From positions 6,993,091-7,057,090 of the forward strand of contig NC_066516.1 of assembly GCF_024679095.1 (NCBI RefSeq): a stretch of 64,000 nucleotides of DNA. The letters are read 5' to 3'. This stretch comes from Eriocheir sinensis (Eukaryota > Arthropoda > Malacostraca > Decapoda > Varunidae). Below, piece by piece: positions 32,118 through 47,144 of the stretch; position 1 is the stretch's first letter; each line of letters begins with the position of its first letter. The position numbers were made by a program, and so were the translations under genes. Under the pieces are notes generated by a model that saw only the letters and a list, made by a program, of their open reading frames with translations, searched no databases and had not been told where the DNA came from.

Positions 32118-32425
32118 ACCTGTCTTGTCTATCTGTCTGGGTGTCTGTCTACCTGTCTGTCTTTTTACCTGTCTCTGTCTGTCTCGTCTGCCTGTCTGGG
32201 TGTGTCTGTTTTTTTACCTGTCTGTCTGTCTGTCTTTTTACCTGTCTCTGTCTGTCTTGTCTGCCTGTCTGGGTGTGTCTGTTTTTTTACCTGTCTGTCT
32301 GTCTGTCTTTTTACCTGTCTCTGTCTGTCTTGTCTGCCTGTCTGTTTTTTTACCTGTCTGTCTGCCTGTCTCTTTTTACCTGTTTGTCTGTCTGTCTTGT
32401 CTGCCTGTCCGGGTGTGTCTGTTTT
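32118..32425 (+). repeat. ~73-bp CTGTCTGT minisatellite, ~4 copies
   Basis: GGGTGTGTCTG occurs at 32198 and 32271 (73 bp apart), set within TACCTGTCTGTCTGTC and GTCTGCCTGTC blocks. It translates as Cys/Leu/Pro/Val strings in all frames. Confidence 0.85.
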
Positions 32426-32933
32426 CTTGTCTGGGTCTTCGGCTATCAGTTTTTTTGTTGCCCTATATATTTCTTTATTTATCTTACTTATATTTGATCT
32501 TATCCTTACTTATCTTATTTAGTACCGATGTTTTTTTTGTGTGTGTTTATCTCTATCTGGATGTTTGTGTCTATCTATTAACCTGTCTGTCTTTGTGTTT
32601 GTCCACCTAACTTTTTCTAACGGTATATTTTTCTCTTTATTCATGTGTCTGTTCGTGTGTCTTTCTTGCTTGTATGTTTGTTCACGGGTTTTTTTTATGT
32701 TTGTTTATTCAAGGTTACGCATCTATTCAACTCTCCTTTATTGCTTTCTGTTCCCTTTTTATTCCTCATTTCCTTTTCTCATCGTTTTCTCTTTGTTCTT
32801 TACCTTTTGTTTGTCCTATCGTCTCTCTTTGTGTTCTTTCCCGCTCTCTTATTTCCTCCTATATATTTTTACTCGTTTCGTTTCAAAGTAAGCATTAAAC
32901 TTTACGCTCTATCCTCTCCCTTGTTTTCTTCCT

Positions 32934-33346
32934 CTCCTTAACTTTTTCCTTTTCATCTTTTTTTCAGCTTTTTCTTCCTTGTTTTTTTCCTCTCCTTAAC
33001 CTTTTCCTTTTCATCTTTTTTTCAGCTTTTCCCTCCTTGTTTTCTTTCTCTCCTTAACCTTTTCCTTTTCATCTTTTTTTCAGCTTTTCCCTCCTTGTTT
33101 TCTTTCTCTCCTTAACCTTTTCCTTTTCATCTTTTTTTCAGCTTTTTCCTCCTTGTTTTCTTTCTCTCCTTAACCTTTTCCTTTTCATCTTTTTTTCAGC
33201 TTTTCCCTCCTTGTTTTCTTCCTCTCCTTAACCTTTTCCTTTTCATCTTTTTTTCAGCTTTTTCCTCCTTGTTTTCTTCCTCTCCTTAACCTTTTCCTTT
33301 TCATCTTTTTTCAGCTTTTTCCTCCTTGTTTTCTTTCTCTCCCTTA
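32934..33346 (+). repeat. 58-bp minisatellite, 7 copies, each resembling a 3' splice site
   Basis: CAG occurs at 32965, 33023, 33081, 33139, 33197, 33255 and 33312 (spacing 58,58,58,58,58,57). Each unit reads CTCCTTAAC, a pyrimidine tract CTTTTCCTTTTCATC, TTTTTTTCAG, then CTTTTYCCTCCTTGTTTTCT. CTTAAC is a good branch-point-like motif about 25 nt before a polypyrimidine-CAG, so the array repeats a canonical intron 3' end seven times. Use in splicing is not shown. Confidence 0.95.
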
Positions 33347-34553
33347 AGTTGAAAAATAAAGGACGTGATGGTGAACAAGCCTTGAACTCATGCAGAGACC
33401 ACACCAACACTATTTATGCTAAACAGACGGGGCGGAATGGTCTCAAAAACAAAAGCAAAAAAAAAAAAAATACCCAATCTTTTTTTTCGTGTAATTCATC
33501 CCAGCTCCACCTGCCGTTAGCTAGCCACATGGATTGGAGCGGCCAGGTAAACGTTATGTGTGTGCCCGGTGATGGGAGGCAAAGTGATGGGCAGCCTCAT
33601 TACCGTGATGGGCTGGTGCTGAACGCCGCGCTGCTACCCCGTCCTCCTCCCCCTCACCCGCCCATCGTATAATTTCCCATCCTTTCCCTTCCCTTCTTCA
33701 CCTTGTGTTTGTTTCCTGCTCCCATGCTACGCTCTTACATGCCTTCCCATACCTTTCCCTTATTCACCTTCTGTTCTGTTCCTCTATTTGGTCTTCTATT
33801 GCCTCTCTCCGCACTTCATTCTCTCTCTCCTTCCCACCCATGTGTTCCTCCTCTCTTCCTTCTTACCTGTTCTTTCTTCTCATTTTCCCGTCCTCCTCCT
33901 AGTCCCCTTTCCATCCTATATCTTTCCATGCCTTTCCATATCCTTCCCTCACCTAGTCCTCTGTTTGCCTCACACTCCTCTTCGTCTTATGTTGCCTTTT
34001 TCTGCACCTCATCTCATCCCAACCCATCTATTCCTTCGCCCCTCTATACATGCTTCCCCATACGTCCCTCTCTCCCTTTCCGCTTCCAAGCAATCTGTTC
34101 CTCCTCCATCCCTCCCTACCTGTCTCGTACCTCCCATTGCTTCCCTATACGTCCTCCCTTTCTCTTCCTCTCTACACCAACCTCCTATCTCTCCCTCCTC
34201 CTTACCTACCTTTCCTACACTCCATACATCCCTTACCTCCCTTCTCTTCACTTGCTCCCCTCCTCCTCACCTCCCAAACTCTCCCCCTCCCCATTATTAA
34301 TCCTTACCAGTCTACCCACCCACGACCCGACTCTCCTATCCCCCCCTCTCACTATTCCTTCCCCCCTTCCAAGAGCTAACAGGAACAGCATTCACTTGAA
34401 TCATTTATTCAGGGGGAAACTTTCTCAGGAGCGGCATTAATCTTGGCCTATTTTTTTTTCGTTTTCGTTTTCCTTTTCCTTTTCTTTTTTGTTTCCTTCT
34501 CCTTGCTCGCGTTTTCGTCGTTAATGAAGGCGGGCCGGGGTGAAGCCGTTAAT

Positions 34554-34554
<1 letters not shown>
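33347..34554. other. short low-copy island then pyrimidine-rich block, no gene
   Basis: 33350-33660 looks unique. 33665-34375 is strongly C/T-rich with Pro/Ser/Leu artefact frames. 34380-34550 is low-copy. Confidence 0.6.

Positions 34555-34602
<48 letters not shown>
34555..34602. repeat. (GT)n microsatellite
   Basis: About 48 bp; followed by (TTCC)n at 34637-34678. Confidence 0.97.
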
Positions 34603-34605
<3 letters not shown>

Positions 34606-34636
34606 GGGGCAGAACTTGTCGTAAATATGCTACTGT

Positions 34637-35040
34637 TTCCTTCCTTCCTTCCTTCCTTCCTTCCTTCCTTCCTTCCTTCTTTCCTTTCCTCCTTACCTTT
34701 CTTCCTTCTTCTTTTCTTTCTTCCTTACCTTTCTTCTCATTCATCGTATCATTATGTCCTCAATATCGCTTTTATCATCTCCTCTCTCTCCTTTTCCCTC
34801 CTTTCGTTTCCTTCCTTCCTTCCTTTCTTCCTTCCTTTCCTCTCTTCTAATTCATTGTATCATTTTGTCCTTAGTATCATTTTTATCATCCTTTCCTTGG
34901 CTTTTTCTCTCCCTTCGTTTCCTTCCTTCCTTCCTTCCTTCTTTCTTTCTCTTCCTACCCATTCTTCCCCCACCCAACTATTCCTATACTTCCTTTCTCC
35001 CTTCTTCCCTCTCCTTCCCTCCCTCCTTACCTACCTACCC
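34637..35040. repeat. (TTCC)n-rich region with diverged ~130-150-bp repeats
   Basis: TCNTTCTTCC-type tracts alternate with a TCATTGTATCATTTTGTCC-like block seen at about 34738 and 34850 (about 112 bp apart). The TTCC runs lie at 34637, 34810 and 34920. Confidence 0.65.
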
Positions 35041-35570
35041 GTCCTCCACCCGATGTATCCCTTACCTCTGGGCCGGCTGGGTGGTGGGGTGGTGGGTTGG
35101 TTGAAGAAGTTTTGCGATCGGGGAGTTGTCGGCTGTAAAATTCTGCTCTGTGTTAGTGTAGCTTCCGCCGCCGCCGCCGCTGCCACCACCGCCGGAAAGG
35201 AAAGGAGAGGAGAAAATGAAGTGAAACAAACGAACGAAGGAACGAAACGATAGGAGAAAGAAAAGAAGAGAAGAGATGATAAAAACGATAATTGAGGACG
35301 TAATGATATATATACAATGAAATAGGAGATGGATAGGGATTTAAGAAAGAGGGGTAGGTAGGTAGGTAAACTCGAAGGAATGGAGGAGGAGGGAGATAAG
35401 GACGGGGAGGAAGAGGTGTAGAGGGTTTGCGAGTGAAGGGAGGGAAGATGGGTAGGAATTTAGGAAGGGAGAGAAGGGAGGTTGGTAGGTAAGTTAATTC
35501 GACGGAATGGAGAAGGGAGATAAGAAGGGGGAGGAAGAGGAGTAGAGGGTGTGTGAATGAGATATTTGAC
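35041..35570. other. GCC repeat and purine-rich diverged repeat
   Basis: (GCC)n-like tract at 35163-35195. Purine-rich 35370-35550 contains two related blocks (GGTAGGTAGGTAA near 35354 and GGTTGGTAGGTAAG near 35479), about 125 bp apart. Confidence 0.6.
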
Positions 35571-35610
35571 CATCACCACCACCATCATCATCACCACCAA
35601 CATCAACACC

Positions 35611-35642
<32 letters not shown>

Positions 35643-35745
35643 CAACACCAACACCACCGCCACCATCACCACCAACACCACCGCCACCAGCACCAACACC
35701 AACATCAACACCACGATCTTCACCACCACCACCACTCTCTCACTC
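35568..35745. repeat. (ACC)n/(AAC)n/(ATC)n trinucleotide tract
   Basis: Mixed CAC, CAA and CAT triplets over about 175 bp; translates as poly-His, Thr or Asn. Confidence 0.93.
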
Positions 35746-35817
35746 ACTCTCGACAAGATTTTTTAAACGTCGTACCTATTTTGTATTTATTAACAGTTAT
35801 GTGGCTAGTTGGGCTTT

Positions 35818-35985
35818 TCTATTCCATTTCCGAGACGGAGTTAGTTAGAAGTGTAGAATTTTTAGAGTTATAAAATCGAAATATTACAAACTCACTCGTA
35901 AAGAAAAGTTATATAAAAAAAGACAAGAAAACCAACTAATCACGCCTTGAAAAACGACTTGAAAAAGACAAAAAAAAAATCACTT
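35818..35985 (+). repeat. 168-bp tandem duplication, copy 1
   Basis: Begins TCTATTCCATTTCCGAGACG and ends before the same start at 35986. It contains only a short TTATATAAAAAAAG where copy 2 has a long (AT)n. Confidence 0.93.
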
Positions 35986-36245
<260 letters not shown>

Positions 36246-36329
36246 AGTCTCACAAATTAGTTGAATCGGTGAGTCAGTCGGTTAATAAATTAGTTACTTG
36301 TTAATAAGACGTTTAATATAATCACGTTA

Positions 36330-37080
36330 GTCTCTCTTGGATAGCAAATGACAACCGCATACTCCTCTCTAACCTCTCCAGTTTTCTCTCCAAGTTTTCT
36401 CTCCTCCTCCTCTTCGTGTAGGAATTTCCTCCTTCCCGTGACTGGCTGTGTAATGAGGAGCGAGAAAGAGGAGGTGGAGGAGGAGGAGGAGGAGTTTTAC
36501 ACTTTTTTTCTTTTTTTTCTCCCTCTGTCTGGTAGTTACTTAGGTCTTAATCTCATTACTGAAGTTTTTTTTATTTTTTTGTTCTAGTTTTTGTATGTGT
36601 TGTGTGTGTGTGGGGGGGGGGGGGGGTGGCGGTGGGTGGAGAAGGGGTATGTCGTCCTCCCCCTTCCTTCTCCCTTTCCTTCTCCTTCCTCCTCCTCCGT
36701 CTCTTTACTGCTTTCATTACCTTCCTCTCTCTTCTTTCTCCTTCCATCTCTCATCTTCCTCTCTCCCACTTCCTCCTCCATTCCTCTTTACTGACGTTTT
36801 CTGCTTTCACTATTTACATTTTCCTCTTCTCCCTTCTTTTCCCTCTCTCCCTCTTTACTGGCGTTGCTCTTCTTACCTTCTTCTCTTCTTCTTTCCTTTT
36901 CCCCCTCCCTCCCTCCTCCTCCTTTCCTCTCTTTACTGACGTTTTCTGCTTTTATTACCTTTTTCCTCTTCTCCCTTCTTCTTTTCCCTCTCTCCCTCTT
37001 TCCTTATTTACTGTACTTTCCTTACCATCCTCTCTCTTCTTCTTTCCTTCTCTCCCTCCCTCCTACACATTAGTCCTTCT
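36330..37080. repeat. pyrimidine-rich diverged repeats with TCTTTACTGACGTTTTCTGC
   Basis: A G-run at 36611-36626 precedes repeated blocks of CCTCTCTTTACTGACGTTTTCTGCTTT-like sequence near 36700, 36785, 36855 and 36930 (about 75-85 bp apart). This is a degenerate pyrimidine minisatellite. A related CTTTTTACTGACG block recurs near 40765. Confidence 0.65.
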
Positions 37081-38244
<1,164 letters not shown>

Positions 38245-38289
38245 CCCTTTTACACATCTCCCTGGTCAGATTTTTCATCTTCTTGCCTT

Positions 38290-38306
38290 TTCTTCTTCTT
38301 CTTTTT

Positions 38307-38374
<68 letters not shown>
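38290..38374. repeat. (CTT)n joined to (ATT)n
   Basis: CTT units to about 38336 pass directly into 12 ATT units. Confidence 0.96.
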
Positions 38375-38700
38375 CCATTTCATTCTTCTTGTTTTTGCCG
38401 AAGTTTCCTTTTTTCTTCCTTTTCCTTCCCCACTCTTACTTCTCCACATCTCCCTCGTTTTTTCTCCTACATCCTCTCTCCTTTCCCATGTCCACCCTTT
38501 GCTTCCTCTCTCCTCCTCCACTTCATTCTCTCCTTTCCTTCTCCACACTTCCCTTTTGTTCCTCCACTTTATTATCTCTTCCTCCACATTTCTCGTTTCC
38601 TCCTGTACATCCTCTCTGCGATCCCATGTCCACCCTTCACTTCCTCTCCCCTCCTCCTCCTCCTCCTCCTCCTCCTCCTCCTCCTCACTTCTCATCACAC
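38375..38700. repeat. pyrimidine-rich diverged repeat with CATGTCCACCCTT blocks
   Basis: CCCATGTCCACCCTT occurs near 38486 and 38621 (about 135 bp apart) amid TCCAC/CTCC sequence; (TCC)n at 38648-38686. Confidence 0.65.
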
Positions 38701-38877
38701 GCCCACACACACGCCTACTCCACCACCGCCCGTTATGGGAAGACTAGAGTAATTCAGCAGCAGACTTAATCGTGCCTCGCAGCTCCCCGCCTGGACTGTA
38801 TAGTGATCCCGTTGGTGTGACAGAACAAACTTGGGAACGGGAAGTCAGTCAGTCAGTGTTAGCATTCAGGGAAGAAG

Positions 38878-39073
38878 GTTGGTATTCGCAGACTCTTCCA
38901 CCTCTCACGTCGTCTATTTCCAAAGGCCGGAATGGAGATTAATCGGGTTCTAATGAGTGTTTTCTCACATTCATGGCACAGAAAAAGGGTCACACTTCCA
39001 TTAAACTATCCTTAAAAATGCCCCAAACACTTACGAAAGCCTTGGGCGCTGAAAGGTTTTAGAATATGGGCCC
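38878..39073 (+). mobile_element. MITE-like repeat family A, copy 2
   Basis: Runs from a GGTATTCGCAGACTCTTCCA left end through CTCTCACGTCGTCTATTTCC, AAAGGCCGGAATGGAGATTA, ATCGGGTTCTAATGAGTGTT, AAACTATCCTTAAAAATGCC and CTTACGAAAGCCTTG, ending TTTTAGAATATGGGCCC. The ends are imperfect inverted repeats (GGTATTC... against GGGCCCATATTC...). No coding capacity. Confidence 0.8.
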
Positions 39074-39109
39074 AGGTGATAATGACTTGATATAATTCTT
39101 GCTCTTGGC

Positions 39110-39389
<280 letters not shown>

Positions 39390-39429
39390 ACTGTTACCAA
39401 TACTACCATCACCACCACCGCCACCACCA

Positions 39430-39730
39430 CCAATAAACGAGGAAATAGAATGAAGGAAAAGGAAGGAATAAGAGAGAAAATGAATAAAGAGGGAAGGTGA
39501 AGAAGAGAGAAAATGAAGAACAAGGGTATAATGTTAAAAGGAGGAGAGAAAAGAATGAAGACAAAGGGAGGGACAGCAACAACCGAGGAAGGAATAGGAG
39601 AGGAAATGAACAGAAAGGGAAGAGGAAGAGGAGAGAAAATTAAGAAGAAAAAGGGTATAATGTTTAAAAGGAGGAGAGAAAAGAATGAAGTAACAACAAC
39701 AACAACAATAACAACAACAACATCATTTGG
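39430..39730. repeat. purine-rich diverged repeat, GGTATAATGTTTAAAAGGAG
   Basis: GGGTATAATGTTNAAAAGGAGGAGAGAAAAGAATGAAG-like sequence occurs at 39523 and 39653, 130 bp apart: two tandem units of a purine-rich repeat ending in (AAC)n. Confidence 0.85.
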
Positions 39731-39987
39731 GTTTTTAGTGCTCAGTTTTAGTTCTGTGATATTTTCCTTTTCTCCTTATTTTTCTTCTGTGTTTTGTTTC
39801 TTCTTTCATTTTATACATTTTCTTTCTTCTTTGCCTTTTCCTTTGATGTTCTTGGGGTGTAATTATTTTAGTCTTTTCATTCATTCATTCATTTGTGTGT
39901 TTTTTAGAAGTCTCGGTGTTTGTTTGTTTTCTTCGTCTGCCAAATAGCTTAAGTTTTTTTTTTTTTAGTTTTGCTCTCCTTCTCTTT

Positions 39988-40305
39988 CTTCCTCCTCCTC
40001 CTCCTCCTCCTCTTTCTCATCCACTTTCTCTTCCCTTATCTTTCTCTCCTCCGCTTTCTCCTCTTCCTCCTCTTCATCCTCCTCCTGTTCATACCCTTCC
40101 CTTGTCATTTCCTCCTCCTCCTCCTCCTCCTCCTCCTCCTCCTCCTCCTCCTCCTCCTCCTCCTCCTCCTCGTCCTTCCTCTTCTTTCTCATCCACTTTC
40201 TCTTCCCTTATCTTTCTCTCCTCCGCTTTCTCCTCTTCCTCCTCTTCATCCACCTCCTGTTCATACCCTTCCCTTGTCATTTCCTCCTCCTCCTCCTCCT
40301 CCTCA
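39988..40305. repeat. 172-bp pyrimidine tandem duplication with (TCC)n
   Basis: The block starting CATCCACTTTCTCTTCCCTT lies at 40018 and 40190 (172 bp apart), each followed by GTTCATACCCTTCCCTTGTC and then (TCC)n. The minus-strand poly-Glu frame is an artefact. Confidence 0.93.
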
Positions 40306-40377
40306 TAATGGCTTACCCAGTCGCGGTTGGTAGCCAAGATACTTTGTATGTAGACTGACCTCGTCTCGCCCGTCTGG

Positions 40378-41300
<923 letters not shown>

Positions 41301-41306
41301 GGGGTT

Positions 41307-41313
41307 GTGCGTG

Positions 41314-41359
<46 letters not shown>
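41307..41359. repeat. (GT)n microsatellite
   Basis: About 53 bp with early GC variants. Confidence 0.96.
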
Positions 41360-41362
<3 letters not shown>

Positions 41363-41389
41363 ATGTTTAAATTGACAAGCTTTGGCGGT

Positions 41390-42239
<850 letters not shown>

Positions 42240-42328
42240 GAATAATGCTTTTTTCTGCACTTTCATGTAACTCAAAAGTGTGTGTTTGTGTTTGTGTGTG
42301 TCTGTGAAAGGTTATTTAGACACGAATT

Positions 42329-42331
<3 letters not shown>

Positions 42332-42381
<50 letters not shown>
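42332..42381. repeat. (GA)n microsatellite
   Basis: 50 bp, complementary to the CT array at 42112-42236. Confidence 0.97.
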
Positions 42382-42382
<1 letters not shown>

Positions 42383-42457
42383 CTATTGTTATGGGTTCTG
42401 CTTTCCGGCTATTGTTACGCCGCCTCCCCTTAATACTCCTAAATGGCCTCGCCCGCT

Positions 42458-42459
<2 letters not shown>

Positions 42460-42507
<48 letters not shown>
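42460..42507. repeat. (CA)n arm of CA/GT inverted pair
   Basis: Complementary to (GT)n at 42550-42606. Confidence 0.97.
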
Positions 42508-42509
<2 letters not shown>

Positions 42510-42549
42510 GTTAGAGCTGGTGAAGAAAACCTGCCACATATTATTCAAA

Positions 42550-42551
42550 TG

Positions 42552-42606
<55 letters not shown>
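42550..42606. repeat. (GT)n arm of CA/GT inverted pair
   Basis: 57 bp; 43-bp spacer from the CA arm. Confidence 0.97.
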
Positions 42607-42607
<1 letters not shown>

Positions 42608-42659
42608 GCATTTTGGTGGTAAAGAGATTAAGGAACGTGTGAGGGAGTTGTGTGCCCGT

Positions 42660-42950
42660 CTTCTTCCTCCTCCTCTTCCTCTTCCTCCTCCTCCTTCTCC
42701 TCCTCCTCCTCCTCCTCCAATACAACCACCGCCAGCCATCATCAACACTACGAGTAATAACCATCACCACCACCAACATCACCATCACACCACCACCACC
42801 CTCACTACCACCACCACCACCATCACCACCACAATCACCACCACCAACATCACCATCACACCACCACCACCCTCACTACCACCACCACCACCATCACCAC
42901 CACCATCACCACCACCACCACCCTCACCACCACCGCCACCACCTCCTCTC
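42660..42950. repeat. (TCC)n and (ACC)n tract with internal duplications
   Basis: CACCACCCTCACTACCACC occurs at about 42790 and 42865, so the ACC tract carries ~70-bp internal repeats. Confidence 0.9.
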
Positions 42951-43006
42951 ACCTCCAATTCATCGTAAAATAACAACGATATAATAAATTTACCTCCTAC
43001 GTCAAG

Positions 43007-43009
<3 letters not shown>

Positions 43010-43040
<31 letters not shown>
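43010..43040. repeat. (AC)n microsatellite
   Basis: 31 bp. Confidence 0.95.
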
Positions 43041-43046
<6 letters not shown>

Positions 43047-43220
43047 GAGGAGAGAGAGAAATGCATACCCCTAACACCTTTCTTCCTCCCTCAATTTTTT
43101 TTCATAAGATTCTTTCGTTTTTATATTTCGTTCAAAGGCTTTTTTATATTTTTCATCAAGGGTATTGCTTTCGTCCGGCCATTTTTCTTTCCTTTCCTTT
43201 CAGGCTACGCATCAGCCCCC

Positions 43221-43727
<507 letters not shown>

Positions 43728-43862
43728 CGGGCGGGTGTTGAGGCTGAGGGGCAGAAATTTAATAGCCAGTCTTGGGTGCAGATTTTAATTAAATTTCTGA
43801 ATATAATAAATCCTTGTCCGCTGTTATGGAAAAAAATACTTGGACCTTAATTTCTCGCCTCC

Positions 43863-43864
<2 letters not shown>

Positions 43865-43900
<36 letters not shown>
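43865..43900. repeat. (GT)n microsatellite
   Basis: 36 bp. Confidence 0.96.
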
Positions 43901-43902
<2 letters not shown>

Positions 43903-44518
43903 ATTTACCTTCCTCTGCACACATAAAATTAAATAGAAATAAAAGAAAGTCAACCGAGGATCAAATAATTGCAGTAAGTTGTAAATACACAAAAACTGTT
44001 AAGAGGTGAAAATAAATGCGATGGTTAATTTGATTTGAAGTTTGTGAAGCTATTTATAGAAAGAACGTGTTGAGTGAGGAACGTTTGGCTAGTAATGGTG
44101 ATCATGATAGTGAGGAACGCGTTGATGATGGCGGTGTTGTAAGAATGAAGTGGGAGAATAATGATAATGGACGTAGTGTGTGCTTGTGTCGGTGGGTGGT
44201 GATGAGAGAAGGTACTGGAGGTGGTGATGGTAGTGGTGGTGGTGGTGGTGATGATAGTGGTGGGTGGTGGTGGTGGTTGTCTCAGTATATGCCACGTCAT
44301 GAAGCCATTATTGACATACAGATAAGGTGAAGAGAGGGAGAGAGAGCGAGTCTTGTCCATCTGACGGCCTCGATAACTTCACCAACATCCTCCTCCTCCT
44401 AACCCCCTTTTCTTTCTCTTTATGTCCGTCCCTCCCTCACGCCCTCAAATATATCGTTGCGTTAACCATGTCGCCGCCAGGTCGTACCCCGCCCATGTTC
44501 GACTCCCGGTGTGGTGTC
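43901..44518. other. low-copy AT-rich then GGT-rich sequence, no gene
   Basis: (GGT)n-like tract at 44215-44280. 44460-44518 looks low-copy, with one TTCGACTCCC that resembles a Pol III B box but has no convincing partner. Confidence 0.5.
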
Positions 44519-45650
44519 ATAAGAACATAAGAACGTAACGTAAGAGTGTGCAAGAGGCCGGTAGGCCTGTACAAGGCAGCTCCTTTGAATCTAAGCTCCC
44601 GTGTATCTAACCCCACCTAATATCGCTGTCTATGAATTTATCTAATCTATTTTTGAATGTGACAATTGTATTGGCACTCACCACATGACTGCTAAGCCTA
44701 TTCCACTCATCCACAACCCTGTTAGTAAACCAGTTTTTGCCTATGTACCTGTTGAATCTGAATTTACCCATTACTTCGTGTCCTACCCGGTTCTCTTACC
44801 AACAAAACCTCATGAATATCTCCCTTATTAAAGCCCTTCATCCATTTATAAACCTCGATCATGTCTCCACGCACCCTTCGCCTTTCTAGAGAATGCAAGT
44901 TTAACTGTTTGAGTCTTTCCTCGTATGGCAAGTTTCTCAACCCCTGAATCATCTTAGTCATCCTCCTCTGCACTGATTCTTACATTTTGATATTCATTCT
45001 ATAGTAAGGTGACCAGAACTGAACCGCATAGTCAAGATGAGGTCTAACTAATGCTAAATATAGTTTGAGGAAGACTTCGGCGCTTCTGTTGCTTACGCTC
45101 CTTGAAATAAATCCCAGTACCCTATTTGCTCGATTTCTAGCTTGAATGCATTGTGCCCTTGGACGGAGATCAGAGCTCACTAAGACCCCTAAATCTCTCT
45201 CTTTTAGACCTGCTTATGGGAGTGTCATTTAAGCAATAGTTGTGAGAGGGGTTGTTCCTACCTACACTCAGAATACTGCACTTCCCTACATTGAACTCCA
45301 TCTGCCATTTATCCGCCCAGTCATACAATCTGTTTAGTTCATCCTGGAGAATACTAGTGTCCTGATCCGACTCAATTACTCTACCGATCTTGGTATCATC
45401 TGCAAACTTACTGACATCACTACTAATTCCTGTATCTAAGTCATTGATATAAATAATAAACAAAAGTGGACCTAATACCGAACCTTGTGGGACCCCACTC
45501 GTAACACATCCCCAGTCAGATCTTTTACCATTGATTTGCACTCTGCCATCCGGTATCGTGAGACATTCCATCCTTAACTTAGCATGGCGAAACCCAAAAT
45601 TTACTATCATAGAGTAACTAAGTGAAGCCTCTAAGTGTAAAAAAGTACCA
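44519..45650 (-). pseudogene. 5'-truncated CR1-like non-LTR retrotransposon (reverse transcriptase), broken ORF
   Basis: On the minus strand an RT frame starts near 45610, inside the domain, and gives SGVPQGSVLGPLLFIIYIND and the catalytic FADD motif in KFADDTKIG. A DKWQMEFNVGKCSILSVG stretch follows. Near 45205 a one-base shift moves to the frame with ERDLGVLVSSDLRP and RPHLDYAVQFWSP. A stop lies at the ...NIKM* boundary near 44980, then VQRRMTKMIQGLRN and LERRRVRGDMIEVYKWM. Another shift near 44764 leads to FTNRVVDEWNRLSSHVV and FKNRLDKFID, ending at a TAG at 44607. The 3' terminus carries tandem TTCTTATG-like octamers (44520-44540), the kind of short direct repeat that ends CR1-type elements. 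ORF1, endonuclease and the RT N-terminus are missing. It is a different lineage from the 17.7-kb copy, judging by the distinct sequence and tail. Confidence 0.93.
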
Positions 45651-46540
45651 AGGAGGGCCTAAAAAGCGATGCAAAGCTTATTAGGTCACAAGAAGAAGAA
45701 GAGTGATTGTTGATTTACTAGTTATTTACATACATACGTCATCATTTGCTTTTATAATAGAATAAACAAACTTGGGTTGGTACAGATCCCGACAAGCAGT
45801 CGACGAAAGACATGGTACAGTGTCGAAATTCATGTATGTATTCAGGATGGGATGTCTCACGATCCCCGGATGTCTCATGACACCATACCGGACCGGTGTG
45901 AGGCAGCGGGCGGGCGATGACGAGGACTGTGGCTTCGCGGTGTAAGACGACGCAATATCTGTGGTCGTGTGCGGGGCGTGGCGAGATGAGGGAAAGTTGT
46001 TGATCGTGTGTAAGATTTCCCTTGACTCCTTCTTCTTATTATTATTATTATTCCTCCTCCACCTTTTATACCTGCTCTCCACCTCCTTCTCCTATTCCTG
46101 CATCCCATCCACCTTCCCTTCTCCCTCTTCCTCCTCCTTCCCTTACTCTTGCTTTTTTTTCTTTCTCTTCCTCGTCCTCGTCCTTCTCCTTCTTCTGCTT
46201 TTATACCTGCTTCCCATCCCCTTCCTTCTAATTCTGCTTCCCCATCACTTTCTACTACTTCTCCTCCTTCTCTGACTCTCGCTTCTTCTCTTTCTATTCC
46301 TCTTCCTCCTCCTTCTCTTTCTATTCCTCCTCTTCCTATACCTACTTTCCACTTCCTCCTGTTAACCCACCACTCCTTTTCCTTTTTTCCCTCTTATTTC
46401 TGCTTCCCTACCACCTTCTCTTTCTCTTCCTTCTCTTCATCCTCCTCCTGACGCTGCTGGATGCTGTGGTTTAGTGGGCTCATCTCCAACAGATCCGTAG
46501 TGTTACTCTTGGGTCCCGTTCTCTTGCTGGTGATGCTGTA
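45651..46540. other. low-copy sequence then pyrimidine-rich block, no gene
   Basis: 45650-46020 appears unique. 46022-46450 is T/C-rich with diverged repeats (TTATACCTGCTTCCCATCC-like blocks near 46065 and 46200). Confidence 0.55.
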
Positions 46541-46597
46541 GTCAGTGTAGTGTGTCTCGTCTGGCGGAATGACACCCAGAAAACTCGTTACCGTACA

Positions 46598-46631
46598 TAT
46601 TCTACTACTACTACTACTACTACTACTACTC
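46598..46631. repeat. (CTA)n trinucleotide repeat
   Basis: About 10 CTA units. Confidence 0.93.
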
Positions 46632-47140
46632 TTCCCTTTACTACTGTTCCTCTGCATCCCAGGTTTTGTTTCGTGTTTTCCCCCGCTATGGAACGCTCCT
46701 GTTGGTGGGCGTGGTGTGGTGGGCGCTGCCGCACGTGTGTGTATAAGCGGCTTCCTGCATCACACACGGAGAAGCCTTTAGTATTAGCCATCATGCAGAT
46801 TAGCCCACTTTGCTGGTTTCCATTATGACCGACCGCGGGAGTTTGGTGTGTGTGTGTGGATATAGTACTGTCGGCCTGTGTTGCTTTGAGTGGATGGCTT
46901 GCACTTTGCCGCTGAAATACGTATACTCTGTTTTGTGTTGCCTGGGGATTTTATTTACGGTAAAGGAAACTGCTTAGGGGGAAGGATAGAGAAAACAAAA
47001 AATGAAACGATAATCTGTGCTGCTACAAAATCAAACAGGAGTAATCAGAAGAGAGGTCAGGTGTTGGCAGTAAAGCAGTAAATCAAAAAGGGAGAAAAAG
47101 CACTCTATTTACTGAGACTTGTGTTGCGTTATTTTGTTTG
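46632..47140. other. low-copy sequence, nothing recognised
   Basis: Moderately GC-rich at 46680-46760; no convincing exon or RNA. Confidence 0.45.
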
Positions 47141-47144
47141 TTTT

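Noticed and set aside
34448..34744. Lys/Arg-rich frame resembling a nucleolar protein
   Set aside because: Translation of the reverse complement of TTCC/TTTC repeats.
44485..44518. Pol III B-box-like TTCGACTCCC next to the RT 3' end
   Set aside because: Isolated motif without a paired stem or A box; chance occurrence is likely.
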